Of a stretch of DNA of 29,106 nucleotides, positions 1 through 7,307 are shown piece after piece. How positions within the stretch are numbered: the first letter of the stretch is position 1; every line of letters begins with the position of its first letter. The notes beneath the pieces were generated by a model. The model was not told the DNA's origin. It saw nothing but the letters and a program-made list of their open reading frames with translations, and searched no databases. The stretch spans positions 1 through 29,106 of the IMG/VR virus record IMGVR_UViG_3300047287_000472. One strand, written 5' to 3'. The stretch is from a virus. Made by a program: the position numbers and the translations under genes.

Positions 1-41
1 CGCAGCCGATCAATTGCACGGACGGGAATAGAAGAAGCCAT
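1..41 (-). CDS. N-terminal fragment of a late gene cut by the left edge
   Basis: An ATG on the minus strand at position 41 opens a frame of 13 codons that runs off the edge (begins MASSIPVRAIDRL). It is the next gene after the tail tube gene and is separated from it by a terminator at 85-112, so it probably has its own promoter; a TACAGT -10-like hexamer lies at 65-70 on the same strand. By position it could be a tail assembly or tail fibre gene, but 13 residues are too few to assign a function. Confidence 0.5.
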   Translation of the reverse strand, partial: MASSIPVRAIDRL

Positions 42-63
42 AAACCTGTTTGGGTTATCGCTT

Positions 64-78
64 TACTGTAGCGCAGTA
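64..78. promoter_or_regulatory. TACTG-N5-CAGTA palindromic element, copy 1
   Basis: The palindrome TACTG-TAGCG-CAGTA lies just upstream (minus strand) of the partial gene that starts at 41. The extended string TACTGTNGCNCAGTAGTCA recurs at 25509-25527, upstream of another gene. The minus-strand reading contains TACAGT, a plausible -10 box. A shared phage promoter or operator is the inference; no -35 match is visible at the usual distance. Confidence 0.45.
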
Positions 79-84
79 GTCATG

Positions 85-112
85 AAAAAGCCCCAGCTGG
101 TGGGCTGGGGCT
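85..112 (-). terminator. Rho-independent terminator after the tail tube gene
   Basis: Read on the minus strand, a perfect 9-base stem (AGCCCCAGC / GCTGGGGCT) with a 6-base loop is followed by TTTTT. It lies 24 bases after the tail tube stop codon and would end the capsid-to-tail-tube transcript before the next gene. Confidence 0.85.
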
Positions 113-135
113 CAGTGTTGATAACCGGAGAGTTA

Positions 136-906
136 TCAGGCGGTGGTGGAGAAGTCGAAGGTGGGGGTGGAGGCGGGACGGAAGTTGATGGCGATGGTTT
201 GGGCGTTGTCGGGATCGACCGAGATGGAGGCGCTGGTCAGGATGGCGTCCATGGCGATCGAGCGGGACTTGGTGTCGTCCACGGTGCTGCCGCTGATGAT
301 GCGGTTGCTGTACAGCTTGAAGGCTGCACCACCCTGCAGGCGCTGGAGCACGTCCTCGATCATGCGGTTTGAGATCGCAAAATCGTCGTCGGCCATGTAC
401 ACCGTGCAGGAGCCGGTGCCATCACCAAAGCCAGCGATGTAGTTCTTGAAGGGAACGTACTGACCGGGGGTTTGGCCGATGGTCGTAACGTCGATCTCGG
501 TGCGGCTAACGTCAAAGGTCCAGTCGCGGACTTGGCCGACGACAACGTAGTCGGCGTAAGCGACCTGGAATTTGTTGGGGCTGACTGCCGTGCCTTGGGT
601 AGTGATCGTGATGACCGAGCCGCCAAGGGTGGAGGAAACAGTCAGAGCACCAGTGCTGGCGGTGTAGCCAATCACGTAGTAGGTGGTGCCAGCCGTGATG
701 CCCGAGGGGAGCGTACCAGCAGCGGTGCCGCCAGCTTGGTTGACAACGCTGAATTTGACGGGATCGCCTACTTTGAAGTTGTAGTAGGAACCCACGTTCA
801 GGATTGCGCCAGCGACGGTGACGTCGGAGGGGCTGAAGGTGGAAGTGGTGCCTGCAGGTTTGTAGTACAGGGCGCCGGACGTGCCGGTAAGAACGGTGGT
901 GGCCAT
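136..906 (-). CDS. Major tail (tube) protein with an inserted domain
   Basis: This 256-residue protein should polymerise into the tail tube. The C-terminal two thirds (from about residue 118) carry the tail-tube-like pattern VRDWTFDVSRTEIDVTTIG, then a stretch of short beta strands ending in a Phe/Thr-rich tail. Residues 33-112 look like a separate beta-rich insertion built on the motif LPSGITAGTTYYV followed by a GGSVITITTQG segment, a module I recognise as recurring in phage structural proteins. The gene follows the tail terminator gene after 70 bases and precedes a strong terminator. Its position after the neck genes supports the call. Siphovirus versus myovirus tube cannot be settled from this gene alone. 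Confidence 0.85.
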   Translation of the reverse strand: MATTVLTGTSGALYYKPAGTTSTFSPSDVTVAGAILNVGSYYNFKVGDPVKFSVVNQAGGTAAGTLPSGITAGTTYYVIGYTASTGALTVSSTLGGSVITITTQGTAVSPNKFQVAYADYVVVGQVRDWTFDVSRTEIDVTTIGQTPGQYVPFKNYIAGFGDGTGSCTVYMADDDFAISNRMIEDVLQRLQGGAAFKLYSNRIISGSTVDDTKSRSIAMDAILTSASISVDPDNAQTIAINFRPASTPTFDFSTTA

Positions 907-976
907 AGGACGTACCTAAAGAATGAGCAGTGGGGCGGGCACTGCCCGGCTTCTACTAGGTTAGCGCGATTGCAAC

Positions 977-1408
977 CTAAGTTAAAACCGTGGCAGTAAA
1001 TGATGTATCCATACGCCCCATGAAAAGAGGCGCGTCCTCTGTAGCTGAAAATGTTGGGCCGTTTAGTGATCCGACGCGGAAAAAGACGCCAGTGGCAGGT
1101 TTACCGACGTTGTTGATTGTTTCTAGTACGTTTACTGCTGTGGTCATCAAGGTTTGATTTCGAGCCGGACCTTTGCCTTTTTCGGTGAAAATTCGGATAA
1201 TGATGGCGCCACGTGCATTGTCCACGCTGCTGGTGAGCGTAGGGTCGTTGGTCAAACCAAAAGTGACATTGACCCGGACGTATTCGGTTGTTGTGTTAGG
1301 TGGCGCAGCTGTGATGTTGTCAAAGTAGACAGGTACTGCTGGTGCAAGCGCACCGAAAGCCGTCAAAAGAGGATTTTCGATAGCGGCACGAATGGCTTGG
1401 TAGTTCAT
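977..1408 (-). CDS. Tail terminator protein (DUF4128-like)
   Basis: This 143-residue protein should cap the head-proximal end of the tail and fix tail length. It begins MNYQAIRAAIENPLLTAFG and has the alternating strand pattern (EYVRVNVTFG, GAIIIRIFTEKGKG) typical of tail-terminator proteins of the gpU/DUF4128 kind. Its start overlaps the stop of the upstream neck gene by ATGA, which implies translational coupling. The position between neck and tail tube genes is canonical. The family name is from memory of sequence pattern, not a search. Confidence 0.75.
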   Translation of the reverse strand: MNYQAIRAAIENPLLTAFGALAPAVPVYFDNITAAPPNTTTEYVRVNVTFGLTNDPTLTSSVDNARGAIIIRIFTEKGKGPARNQTLMTTAVNVLETINNVGKPATGVFFRVGSLNGPTFSATEDAPLFMGRMDTSFTATVLT

Positions 1409-1965
1409 GCAAATCCTTCTCCTGGTGCAGTGACGGAACCTCTGGGGCCTGCTCTGAAACCTATTTTGACTCCATTGGCGAGGCTTTTTTGCAGTGCTCC
1501 ACCTTGGGTGTAGGTAACATACCAGTCTTTTGGTGCTGTACTAAAGGAATCGTTATCACCTGATGTCACGTTGTATCTGTAGTTTCCTGTACGTTTTCCT
1601 TGACCTCGGCCGCCAGCGATGGGCTCCTTAATAGGATCTTCTGGCTGCCCTCGAAAAATTCCTGGTTCTAGATCCAGTGCTTGTGGCGCATAATCTGCAC
1701 CGTTAACTATTTGGTAGTAAGTACCTGATTTGAATCGAGAGTTAGGTACGTTACGAAGATCATATTTGTACAGCCTGCCGCCATTAGAGCGTGGTTTTCC
1801 AGGGCTTTGACCTGGCTCTACTGCATACCAGGCAGAAGAAAATTGTCCGCTATAGCCAGGGCCTGCAGCAACTAGGTCGTTCATAATCTCTACCGCTGAA
1901 TAGCGTGCAGACTTAGTAACGACATCTTGCACATCTTTTAATAACTGTGAAAACGGCTTAGCCAT
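1405..1965 (-). CDS. HK97 gp10-like neck / tail-completion protein
   Basis: This 186-residue protein is likely a head-tail joining or tail completion protein. The segment AAGPGYSGQFSSAWYAV near residues 32-48 matches the 'P..tG.l..sW' pattern of the gp10 family, and the rest is a basic, Gly/Pro-rich protein. It begins in a TAATG overlap with the upstream gene and ends in an ATGA overlap with the tail terminator gene, so four neck and tail genes form one coupled operon. Confidence 0.7.
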   Translation of the reverse strand: MAKPFSQLLKDVQDVVTKSARYSAVEIMNDLVAAGPGYSGQFSSAWYAVEPGQSPGKPRSNGGRLYKYDLRNVPNSRFKSGTYYQIVNGADYAPQALDLEPGIFRGQPEDPIKEPIAGGRGQGKRTGNYRYNVTSGDNDSFSTAPKDWYVTYTQGGALQKSLANGVKIGFRAGPRGSVTAPGEGFA

Positions 1966-2342
1966 TATTGAGGCCTCGCGATGATGGTGTGGAGGACTGG
2001 GTTGTCGCCACGGTAGCTGCGAACTGAGATGACTTTTGCCTCACGAGTGACGCCATCCTGGAGATACTGGATGCGGTCTTGTTCGCTTGGATAATACGTT
2101 CCAAGCTCGGCTGTTCCAATCAGGACTTTGACGTCTGTTGCTTGGTATAGGCCTTCGTACTCGCGTACATTTACGGGGCTGACGATGGCTTTTACAGTTA
2201 CGTTTGTGTCTGCGCCAGTTACTGCTCCAGTCGTTGGGTTGTAGGAGCGGGCGGGGTTGGTTTTGATGTACGTGATGTTTTGACCCCACACGGCCATAAG
2301 CGGGGCTGGGATGCCGACAAATGTGGAGTCGATTAAGGACAT
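1965..2342 (-). CDS. Head closure / head-tail joining protein
   Basis: This 125-residue beta-rich protein has a C-terminal segment (DRIQYLQDGVTREAKVISVR) typical of small head-closure proteins that seal the connector and receive the tail. Its place between the DnaT-like adaptor and the gp10-like protein is the standard order adaptor, closure, tail completion. It starts 1 base after the adaptor stop codon. Function is inferred from order and fold-like pattern. Confidence 0.6.
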   Translation of the reverse strand: MSLIDSTFVGIPAPLMAVWGQNITYIKTNPARSYNPTTGAVTGADTNVTVKAIVSPVNVREYEGLYQATDVKVLIGTAELGTYYPSEQDRIQYLQDGVTREAKVISVRSYRGDNPVLHTIIARPQ

Positions 2343-2343
2343 A

Positions 2344-2871
2344 TCAGCCTCTTACCAAGGGGACTTGGAAGTTGCTGGAGCCGCCTTGGCAGTAGGGGCC
2401 GAGGTAAGCCTGGAGCCAGGGGTACACATCAAAGACGTTGTTGATGATGCCCATGGATTGGGTCATCGTGTTGTATTTCACTTTGAGGTCGCCTAGTTCG
2501 ACTTGCTCGTAGAGGCCGGTTCCAGTGCTGTTGGTGATGGCGCTGGTGTCGTTGGCGAGGGCGCGGGCCAGCTCAAAGGTGGCGGATTTGATGGCGCTCG
2601 GGATCAGCGTGCAGGCCAGCTTGATGCCGTCAACGGTGTAATTGTCGCGGGGCCAGCGCAGGGCTTGGGTGGTTTCGCAGCGGTCGCCGTAGTAGCTCAG
2701 ACCATCGAGCCAGCGGGTGGCGGAAATCAAAGCGCGGTTTTTCTGGTCGTCGGTTTTGTTGGTCCAGGTGCTGGACTCAGGGACTGTCTCGAAGTACGTG
2801 TTGGCCTCGGCCAGCGTCACGTAGCTGTTAGAGGAGGCCCCAGCAAGAGTGGCGTCGATTACTGCGGCCAC
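2344..2871 (-). CDS. DnaT-like head-tail adaptor protein
   Basis: This 175-residue protein opens with the pattern SYVTLAEANTYFETV, then ALISATRWLDGLSYYG and LRWPR, the signature of the phage 'DnaT-like ssDNA-binding' family. In tailed phages that family acts as the first head-tail connector below the portal. The start is GTG at 2871, because the nearest in-phase ATG, ten codons upstream, is followed directly by a stop. The name DnaT-like is historical; the neck role is the better reading in this context. Confidence 0.7.
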   Translation of the reverse strand: MAAVIDATLAGASSNSYVTLAEANTYFETVPESSTWTNKTDDQKNRALISATRWLDGLSYYGDRCETTQALRWPRDNYTVDGIKLACTLIPSAIKSATFELARALANDTSAITNSTGTGLYEQVELGDLKVKYNTMTQSMGIINNVFDVYPWLQAYLGPYCQGGSSNFQVPLVRG

Positions 2872-2891
2872 GGACTACATAAAGACTTTGC

Positions 2892-3071
2892 TTAAGTGTA
2901 GCGGCGAACTCTACGGGATCTGCGTTTTTTCGGGGGTTCCAGCAGGCTGGCGTGGTAAATCTCGATGCCTTCCATTTCAAGGTCGGCGGCGGTTTCAAAG
3001 TGTTTGCCGTATGGGACGTCTACGTGCCAGCGCTTGGTATCCTGTAGTAGAAAAAGCCTTACCAAGTTCAT
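2892..3071 (-). CDS. 59-residue conserved-looking late protein
   Basis: The minus strand encodes 59 residues (starts MNLVRLFLLQDTKRW, contains DVPYGKHFETAADLE, ends in the basic tail KKRRSRRVRRYT). The codon pattern and the balanced N-terminus look real. It fills the gap between the homing endonuclease region and the neck genes. Its ATG (3071) interlocks with the ATG (3070) of the oppositely oriented HTH gene inside a CATG, so the two genes start back to back. Function unknown; the Arg-rich tail could bind nucleic acid. A shorter form starting further inside is possible. Confidence 0.6.
   Translation of the reverse strand: MNLVRLFLLQDTKRWHVDVPYGKHFETAADLEMEGIEIYHASLLEPPKKRRSRRVRRYT
3038..3043 (+). 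promoter_or_regulatory. Extended -10 promoter for the lone HTH gene
   Basis: TGGTATCCT is an extended -10 (TGn-TATCCT) 27 bases before the ATG at 3070. No good -35 is seen. It would drive the plus-strand HTH gene against the surrounding minus-strand late operon. Confidence 0.4.
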
Positions 3072-3330
3072 GGCTATTAAAAAAGTTGATGAAGCTGCTG
3101 CAAAGGTAGCGCCAGGATTGGATTTCTCGAAGGTGCGGGAATGGGCTGATGTGGCGCCCGAGATTCAGAAGTTGAAGGAGGCTGGGCTCAGCGTTCCTGA
3201 GATTGCGGATCAATTGCAAGTGAGCTACGTGCTGGTTAATCAGTGCGTGCTCCAGTCGTACAAGATGCTGATTGACTCGGTACAGGTGTTTAAGGGGCAG
3301 GAGGAGAAGAGGCTTAATCCTGAAAACTAA
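3070..3330 (+). CDS. Small HTH protein on the opposite strand of the late operon
   Basis: The 86-residue product starts MAIKKVDEAAAKVAPG and carries a helix-turn-helix-like segment, KLKEAGLSVPEIADQLQVSY, at about residues 35-54, followed by a helical tail. I chose the ATG at 3070 because an extended -10 lies just upstream; a longer reading from 2965 would be antisense to the 59-residue gene and has an unnatural N-terminus. It is the only plus-strand gene in the first 9.6 kb, set between a homing endonuclease and the neck genes. A regulator of late transcription, or of its own locus, is plausible but unproven. Confidence 0.65.
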   Translation: MAIKKVDEAAAKVAPGLDFSKVREWADVAPEIQKLKEAGLSVPEIADQLQVSYVLVNQCVLQSYKMLIDSVQVFKGQEEKRLNPEN

Positions 3331-3836
3331 ATATGCTTCCAGGTTTGGCGCAGCAACACTTTCGATACTGTTGATGCGCTGATACCGTATTTAATAGCTA
3401 AGCGCTCTAAGTATCCGGCTTCTCTGTCTGTTTCGGCACGCAGAGATATAACTTTTTCTGTATTTAATTTTGCTAGATGGGTTAAGGCTTCTCCGTAACG
3501 GGTTGGAGGCTTAGGGCTCAAACCCGTTGCGTAGGAGTGCTTCATGTTTTCTGTTTGTGTTACATACTCTAGATTTTCGAGTCTGTTGTCTTGTTTATTT
3601 CCGTTTTTATGGTTTGTTACCATGCCTTCTGGTTTAGGGCCGACCCAGGCTTCGAGTATCAGTATATGTACTAACTTTGTGCGAAAGCCCTTTTCTGTTT
3701 TTACGTTTACTTGTTTATATCCTTGGCTATGAGTTGCTTCTTTTAGTGCAAAAGGTTGGTATTTATGGTGACTATAAATTTTTCCAGTCGCGCAGGCGCT
3801 ATAGCCGATAACAGATGGGATGGTGCGAAGTTCCAT
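3327..3836 (-). CDS. HNH homing endonuclease with NUMOD4-like and HTH parts
   Basis: The 169-residue protein has an N-terminal part resembling NUMOD4 (IGYSACATGKIYSHH), a core HNH nuclease (VHILILEAWVG, then NHKNGNKQDNRLENLEYVT) and a C-terminal helix-turn-helix (YLERLAIKYGISASTVSKVL). This is the usual build of free-standing phage homing endonucleases that cut DNA at an empty site and spread by repair. It is visibly more AT-rich than its neighbours, a sign of recent transfer. Its ATG lies one base past the T-run of the capsid terminator, so it sits between capsid and neck genes as an insertion. Its stop overlaps the stop of the convergent HTH gene. Confidence 0.9.
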   Translation of the reverse strand: MELRTIPSVIGYSACATGKIYSHHKYQPFALKEATHSQGYKQVNVKTEKGFRTKLVHILILEAWVGPKPEGMVTNHKNGNKQDNRLENLEYVTQTENMKHSYATGLSPKPPTRYGEALTHLAKLNTEKVISLRAETDREAGYLERLAIKYGISASTVSKVLLRQTWKHI

Positions 3837-3837
3837 G

Positions 3838-3860
3838 AAAAAGGGCCCCCGAAGGAGCCC
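3838..3860 (-). terminator. Rho-independent terminator after the capsid gene
   Basis: On the minus strand GGGCTCC pairs with GGGGCCC (one G-T wobble) around a short TTCG-type loop and is followed by a T-run. The homing endonuclease start codon follows at once. Confidence 0.8.
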
Positions 3861-3867
3861 ATATCAT

Positions 3868-3884
3868 ACCGCATGTGATGCGGT
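3868..3884 (-). terminator. Second hairpin directly after the capsid stop
   Basis: ACCGCAT-GTG-ATGCGGT is a perfect 7-base stem 3 bases beyond the capsid stop codon. It has no T-run of its own and may act with the terminator at 3838-3860, or protect the 3' end of the capsid mRNA. Confidence 0.5.
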
Positions 3885-3887
3885 TTA

Positions 3888-4991
3888 TCAGTACACCGTT
3901 TGGTCGAAGGGGGTGTTTACGAGCAGGCGGGTGATGGGCACCATTTTGGTGGTGCCGTACACCAGGTTCCAGCTGGCAGTGGCGGCCAGGTTGCCGCTGG
4001 TGGAGGCGTTGGTGGGGTTGTCGCCAGCGGCGGCCCACTTGGTGCCGGCCACGTGGTAACCGTAGTGGTAGTCCACGGCGATCACGTCCTGCATGGACAG
4101 GATGTTGCGGTCGGCAGCCAGGCGCAGATCCTGCTGCACGCCCTCGGAGATCACACCCGACTTGAAGAGGTACACGGGGTACTTCACCAGGTGGGTAGCG
4201 GTGCCACCGGTCAGGTAGGTCAGCTGGTCGTCCACCACCACGCGGAGGCCGCAGAAGTAGGCCACATCCACATTCGTGTTGCCCACACCGCCGCCACCCC
4301 AGGTGATGCTGCCAGCGGCAGCCAGGGAGGAGGTAGAGAAGGTCAGCTGGCCGACCTGCATCAGGTACGAGTACACATTGCTGTGCATCGCGATGGTGTC
4401 GAGGTCGTAGCCGCGCTCACCCAGCAGGTTGCGGGCAGCGATCACGTTGGCAGCCGAGATGTAGTTGGCCTCGGTTGCACTCGTGGTGCCGGTTTTGTTG
4501 GTTTGGTTGGCACCCAGCACACCAGCGCCGCTGATGCCGCCGAACAGACCAGCCAGTTGGGCCAGCAGGGTGGCGGTCTTCAGTTTGTTGATGGCGGCGG
4601 TCAGCTGGTTGCGGACGTGACCCAGGGGGTCGGCGCCAGAACCGAGCTGGGACAGATCATCGGCAGCGTAGGCAAAGCCACGGTGCAGGATGGTCATGAT
4701 CTGTTGGTCAGCCGTGGTCTTCTGAGGGGTCAGATAACCAGCGGTTGAGGTGCCCCAGTTGGAGGCAGAGGTGATGACCTCTTCGGTGGGGGCGATGGGG
4801 TCGAAGAAGGGGACTTGGACGCGGGTGCCGCCAGCGCGGGCATCCAGGGCAGCGTTACGCTGAACGATGCCGGACTGGATCCACTTGGACTGGTTGAAGA
4901 TGCCTTCAGAGGTGTACTGAAGGAACTCGGGGCGCGTAACCAGATCCGACAGGAAAGTACCGCCGGAATAGTTTGCAAGGTTGGCAGACAT
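3888..4991 (-). CDS. Major capsid protein (HK97 fold)
   Basis: This 367-residue protein should be the main shell subunit. It begins MSANLANYSGGTFLSDLVTR, has the conserved early motif GGTRVQVPFFDP (about residues 54-65), an Ala-rich spine helix region (NKLKTATLLAQLAGLFGG) and a C-terminal beta part. Length and placement directly after the coiled-coil scaffold gene and before neck genes are standard. The start has a clear ribosome site, CTGGAGCAATCCA-ATG, with GGAG 7 bases from the ATG. Two hairpins follow the gene, in line with a highly expressed transcript. Confidence 0.85.
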   Translation of the reverse strand: MSANLANYSGGTFLSDLVTRPEFLQYTSEGIFNQSKWIQSGIVQRNAALDARAGGTRVQVPFFDPIAPTEEVITSASNWGTSTAGYLTPQKTTADQQIMTILHRGFAYAADDLSQLGSGADPLGHVRNQLTAAINKLKTATLLAQLAGLFGGISGAGVLGANQTNKTGTTSATEANYISAANVIAARNLLGERGYDLDTIAMHSNVYSYLMQVGQLTFSTSSLAAAGSITWGGGGVGNTNVDVAYFCGLRVVVDDQLTYLTGGTATHLVKYPVYLFKSGVISEGVQQDLRLAADRNILSMQDVIAVDYHYGYHVAGTKWAAAGDNPTNASTSGNLAATASWNLVYGTTKMVPITRLLVNTPFDQTVY

Positions 4992-4994
4992 TGG

Positions 4995-5004
4995 ATTGCT
5001 CCAG
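4995..5004 (-). promoter_or_regulatory. Ribosome site CTGGAGCAAT of the capsid gene
   Basis: On the minus strand CTGGAGCAAT lies just before the capsid ATG with GGAG 7 bases away. The same string with the same spacing precedes the DUF6496 gene (8315-8324), and CTGGAGCAA precedes the genes at 21293 and 21570. Confidence 0.65.
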
Positions 5005-5036
5005 TGGGGTTAGTGATGCGGGGCGCCCCACAGGGG

Positions 5037-5744
5037 CTAGACGCCGGCCTCGGCTTTGAGGAGGCGGGCCATGTCGGGATCCTTACTGAGAAGGATCATT
5101 TGTTGGGTTACGTTCCAGGAATCCTTGGACCAGGGGTTGTTTTGCCCTGGAACGGCGGAGGGGCGGGCACTGCCTGCAACTCCCATACCCGAGCGGTTGG
5201 TGGCCGAAAAGTGATGTTCGTACCCACTGCCCGGATTTTTCAAGTTGGCGATATATTCGCCAACCGGAACTTCGACGCCTCCAGCGACAGCCACGGGCTG
5301 TCCATCTTTGGCGCGAAGATTCTCCTGCAACAAACGATAGAGCTGTTCGGGAGCAACTGCACCAGCGCTTGAAAGTTGGGCGATGGCGGCAGATTTGATC
5401 TGTTCTTTGGTGAAGCCACTGCGAATTTCTTCGATAGTGGATTCTTTCTCGGACAGTTGTTGCTTGAGTTCAGCAACAGTTTTTTGGGCTTCTTCCCAGA
5501 GCGTTTTGTATTCGCCGGTTTCAGCGAGTTTCTGGGTTTTGGCCTGCTCTTGCGCCACCCGGATTTCTTCGAGTTGAGCTTGGAGCTGTTCGCGTGCCTC
5601 TTTGTCTTTGCGGCGCTCACCGATTAGCTCGGCGTTCTTGGCCTTGAGGGCCTCGATTTGCGCTTCAAAGTTGCTCACTTCAGCCACAGGCTGGGACGGG
5701 GTTGGCTCCACAGGAGTTGCTTCCGTTTGTTGAGTTTCAGGCAC
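5037..5744 (-). CDS. Capsid scaffolding protein
   Basis: The 235-residue product has a Pro/Thr/Glu-rich head (residues 1-22), a long charged coiled coil (about 24-115, rich in Glu, Lys, Gln and Ala), and a Gly/Ser/Asn-rich second half that ends LLKAEAGV. This build, and the site between portal and capsid genes, fits a prohead scaffold that guides shell assembly and is then removed. The start is GTG at 5744, with no clear Shine-Dalgarno. No protease gene is seen next to it. Confidence 0.8.
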   Translation of the reverse strand: MPETQQTEATPVEPTPSQPVAEVSNFEAQIEALKAKNAELIGERRKDKEAREQLQAQLEEIRVAQEQAKTQKLAETGEYKTLWEEAQKTVAELKQQLSEKESTIEEIRSGFTKEQIKSAAIAQLSSAGAVAPEQLYRLLQENLRAKDGQPVAVAGGVEVPVGEYIANLKNPGSGYEHHFSATNRSGMGVAGSARPSAVPGQNNPWSKDSWNVTQQMILLSKDPDMARLLKAEAGV

Positions 5745-5764
5745 AGCAATGTGTTACATGGACA

Positions 5765-5779
5765 GTTGTAGTTTACAAC
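5765..5779. other. Short palindrome upstream of the scaffold gene
   Basis: GTTGTA-GTT-TACAAC is a perfect 6-base inverted repeat in the 60-base gap between the portal stop and scaffold start. It could be an operator or an mRNA hairpin; there is no T-run. Confidence 0.3.
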
Positions 5780-5804
5780 AGAAGTACATTGCGTCAGCGG
5801 ATTA

Positions 5805-7253
5805 TTAGCTGCCGGGGCTGGTTTCGGGGCCGATTTCGTCCTCAGCGCCAGGCATTTCGGGAGTTTTGGCAGCCTCGATTAGTTGGGTGGTAGGGAGATT
5901 GGTGAGTTCTTCTTCGATGTTGGTGTCGTCGGGCAGGATTTCGCCACGGCGCAGGATCTCCAGCAGCATGGCGTCGCTGATCTTGCCAGCGGAGTTGAGT
6001 TGGCTAAGGACAGCAATGTCTTGGCCGATCAGGCGGTAGTAGTCGAAGTCGCGGTCGATGTGGATTTCGGGGGGTTCGATGCCCACGTATTGGGCGGCCA
6101 AGGCGAAGGCTTGGTTGAGGCCGCTCTCCAGCTCTTGGCTGACGATGGAGAGGACGGAGTTGGATTGGGCTTGGTCGATGCGCTTGGCCTCAGCAGACTC
6201 GGCAACAAATTTCTGGCCAAACAGCTTTGTGATGCCAAGCGTGGACATTTGGGCCTCCAGCGCTTGGATTTCCTTCATTTGGGCGTCGAAGCTGGTGGCA
6301 TCGGCCTGGACGTAATAGGCCTTGTTGCCTGCTTGCATTGAAATTGCGTAGTTGACGCCCATGGCCACAGGGCCGGTAGTATCGTCCCAGCCCTCAAGGA
6401 CGAGGGTGGGCATGGCGGCGATGTGGAGGGCGTGAATAAGGTCGGCTTGGCGTTGGTAGTGGGTGATATTTAGATTCGCAATGTCCAGCAGTGGGGGCTG
6501 GGAGCGCAACATGCCCCGGCGGTTGCTATAGATCGGGACCAGGGGGATTTGGTCGAGGCTGTAGTTGCCCGACTCGTAAATATCGACGGCTTCTTGGCCG
6601 AGTGTGTACAGCTCGTAGCGACCGGGATAGATGACACGCATCTGCTCCACCTGGTCCTCGCCAAACTCGTTGACGGGGATGGTGGCGTACTCGTGGATGC
6701 GGACTTGGGTGAGTTGGGAGCCAGGCATCGTGGAGGCTTGGCGCCAGCCCCAGATCTGGGGGGCATCGACGTGGATGAAGTAGGGGCGGCGGCCCAAGGC
6801 GCGTTCTTCGGCCAGCGTGCGAGCGTTGCCGATCGGTGGGTAGTCCACCAGGATGGCGCTATGGCCAAAGGTCAGGCTGCTGACAAGGGTACGGCGGGCG
6901 TACTCGTTCAGGTTGGAGCCGATGCCGTCGATGTTTTCGGCCAGATCCAGCCAATACTGGTCGCCTTCGATGTGGATGGGTTTGCGGAGGATGGCGCCAG
7001 CAGCGGTTTCGATTAGGCGGCTGGTGTAGGGGCTGAGGACGCTGCGGTCGATGCGGGTTTGCCAGGCGGTGTCGTCCTCGCGGGGTTCCTGGGGCAGGTA
7101 GGTGTCGGCTAGGTCGCGGATGTAGTCGGTGCCGTTGGTGACGGCGGCCATGACGTTCCAGTTGGTTGTCATGCCGATCACGTCCAGTGACCGGACGAAC
7201 GGAGATTCGCTGACTACAGCTTGCGTGAACGGGGTGCTGCCGCTGTAGACCAC
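5805..7253 (-). CDS. Portal protein (DUF4055-like)
   Basis: This 482-residue protein forms the dodecameric DNA channel at the capsid vertex. It has the DUF4055 pattern: an early YLPQEPREDDTAWQTRIDRS segment, LSPYTSRLIETAAGAILRKP, and SLTFGHSAILVDYPP, followed by the stem/wing region and an acidic C-terminus. Length fits the family. The start is GTG at 7253 with TAGGAG eight bases upstream; the whole leader TGTAGGAGTAAACACCGTG closely resembles that of the primase-helicase gene. It lies upstream of scaffold and capsid in the standard late order. Confidence 0.85.
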   Translation of the reverse strand: MVYSGSTPFTQAVVSESPFVRSLDVIGMTTNWNVMAAVTNGTDYIRDLADTYLPQEPREDDTAWQTRIDRSVLSPYTSRLIETAAGAILRKPIHIEGDQYWLDLAENIDGIGSNLNEYARRTLVSSLTFGHSAILVDYPPIGNARTLAEERALGRRPYFIHVDAPQIWGWRQASTMPGSQLTQVRIHEYATIPVNEFGEDQVEQMRVIYPGRYELYTLGQEAVDIYESGNYSLDQIPLVPIYSNRRGMLRSQPPLLDIANLNITHYQRQADLIHALHIAAMPTLVLEGWDDTTGPVAMGVNYAISMQAGNKAYYVQADATSFDAQMKEIQALEAQMSTLGITKLFGQKFVAESAEAKRIDQAQSNSVLSIVSQELESGLNQAFALAAQYVGIEPPEIHIDRDFDYYRLIGQDIAVLSQLNSAGKISDAMLLEILRRGEILPDDTNIEEELTNLPTTQLIEAAKTPEMPGAEDEIGPETSPGS

Positions 7254-7307
7254 GGTGTTTACTCCTACATTGCTTCTATTTTGACAGACTAGGGGCTGAG
7301 ATTTGTA

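Noticed and set aside
3820-4748. 282-residue plus-strand frame over the capsid gene (rich in Gly, Val, His)
   Set aside because: A mirror frame of the GC-rich capsid gene with repetitive composition and no plausible fold.
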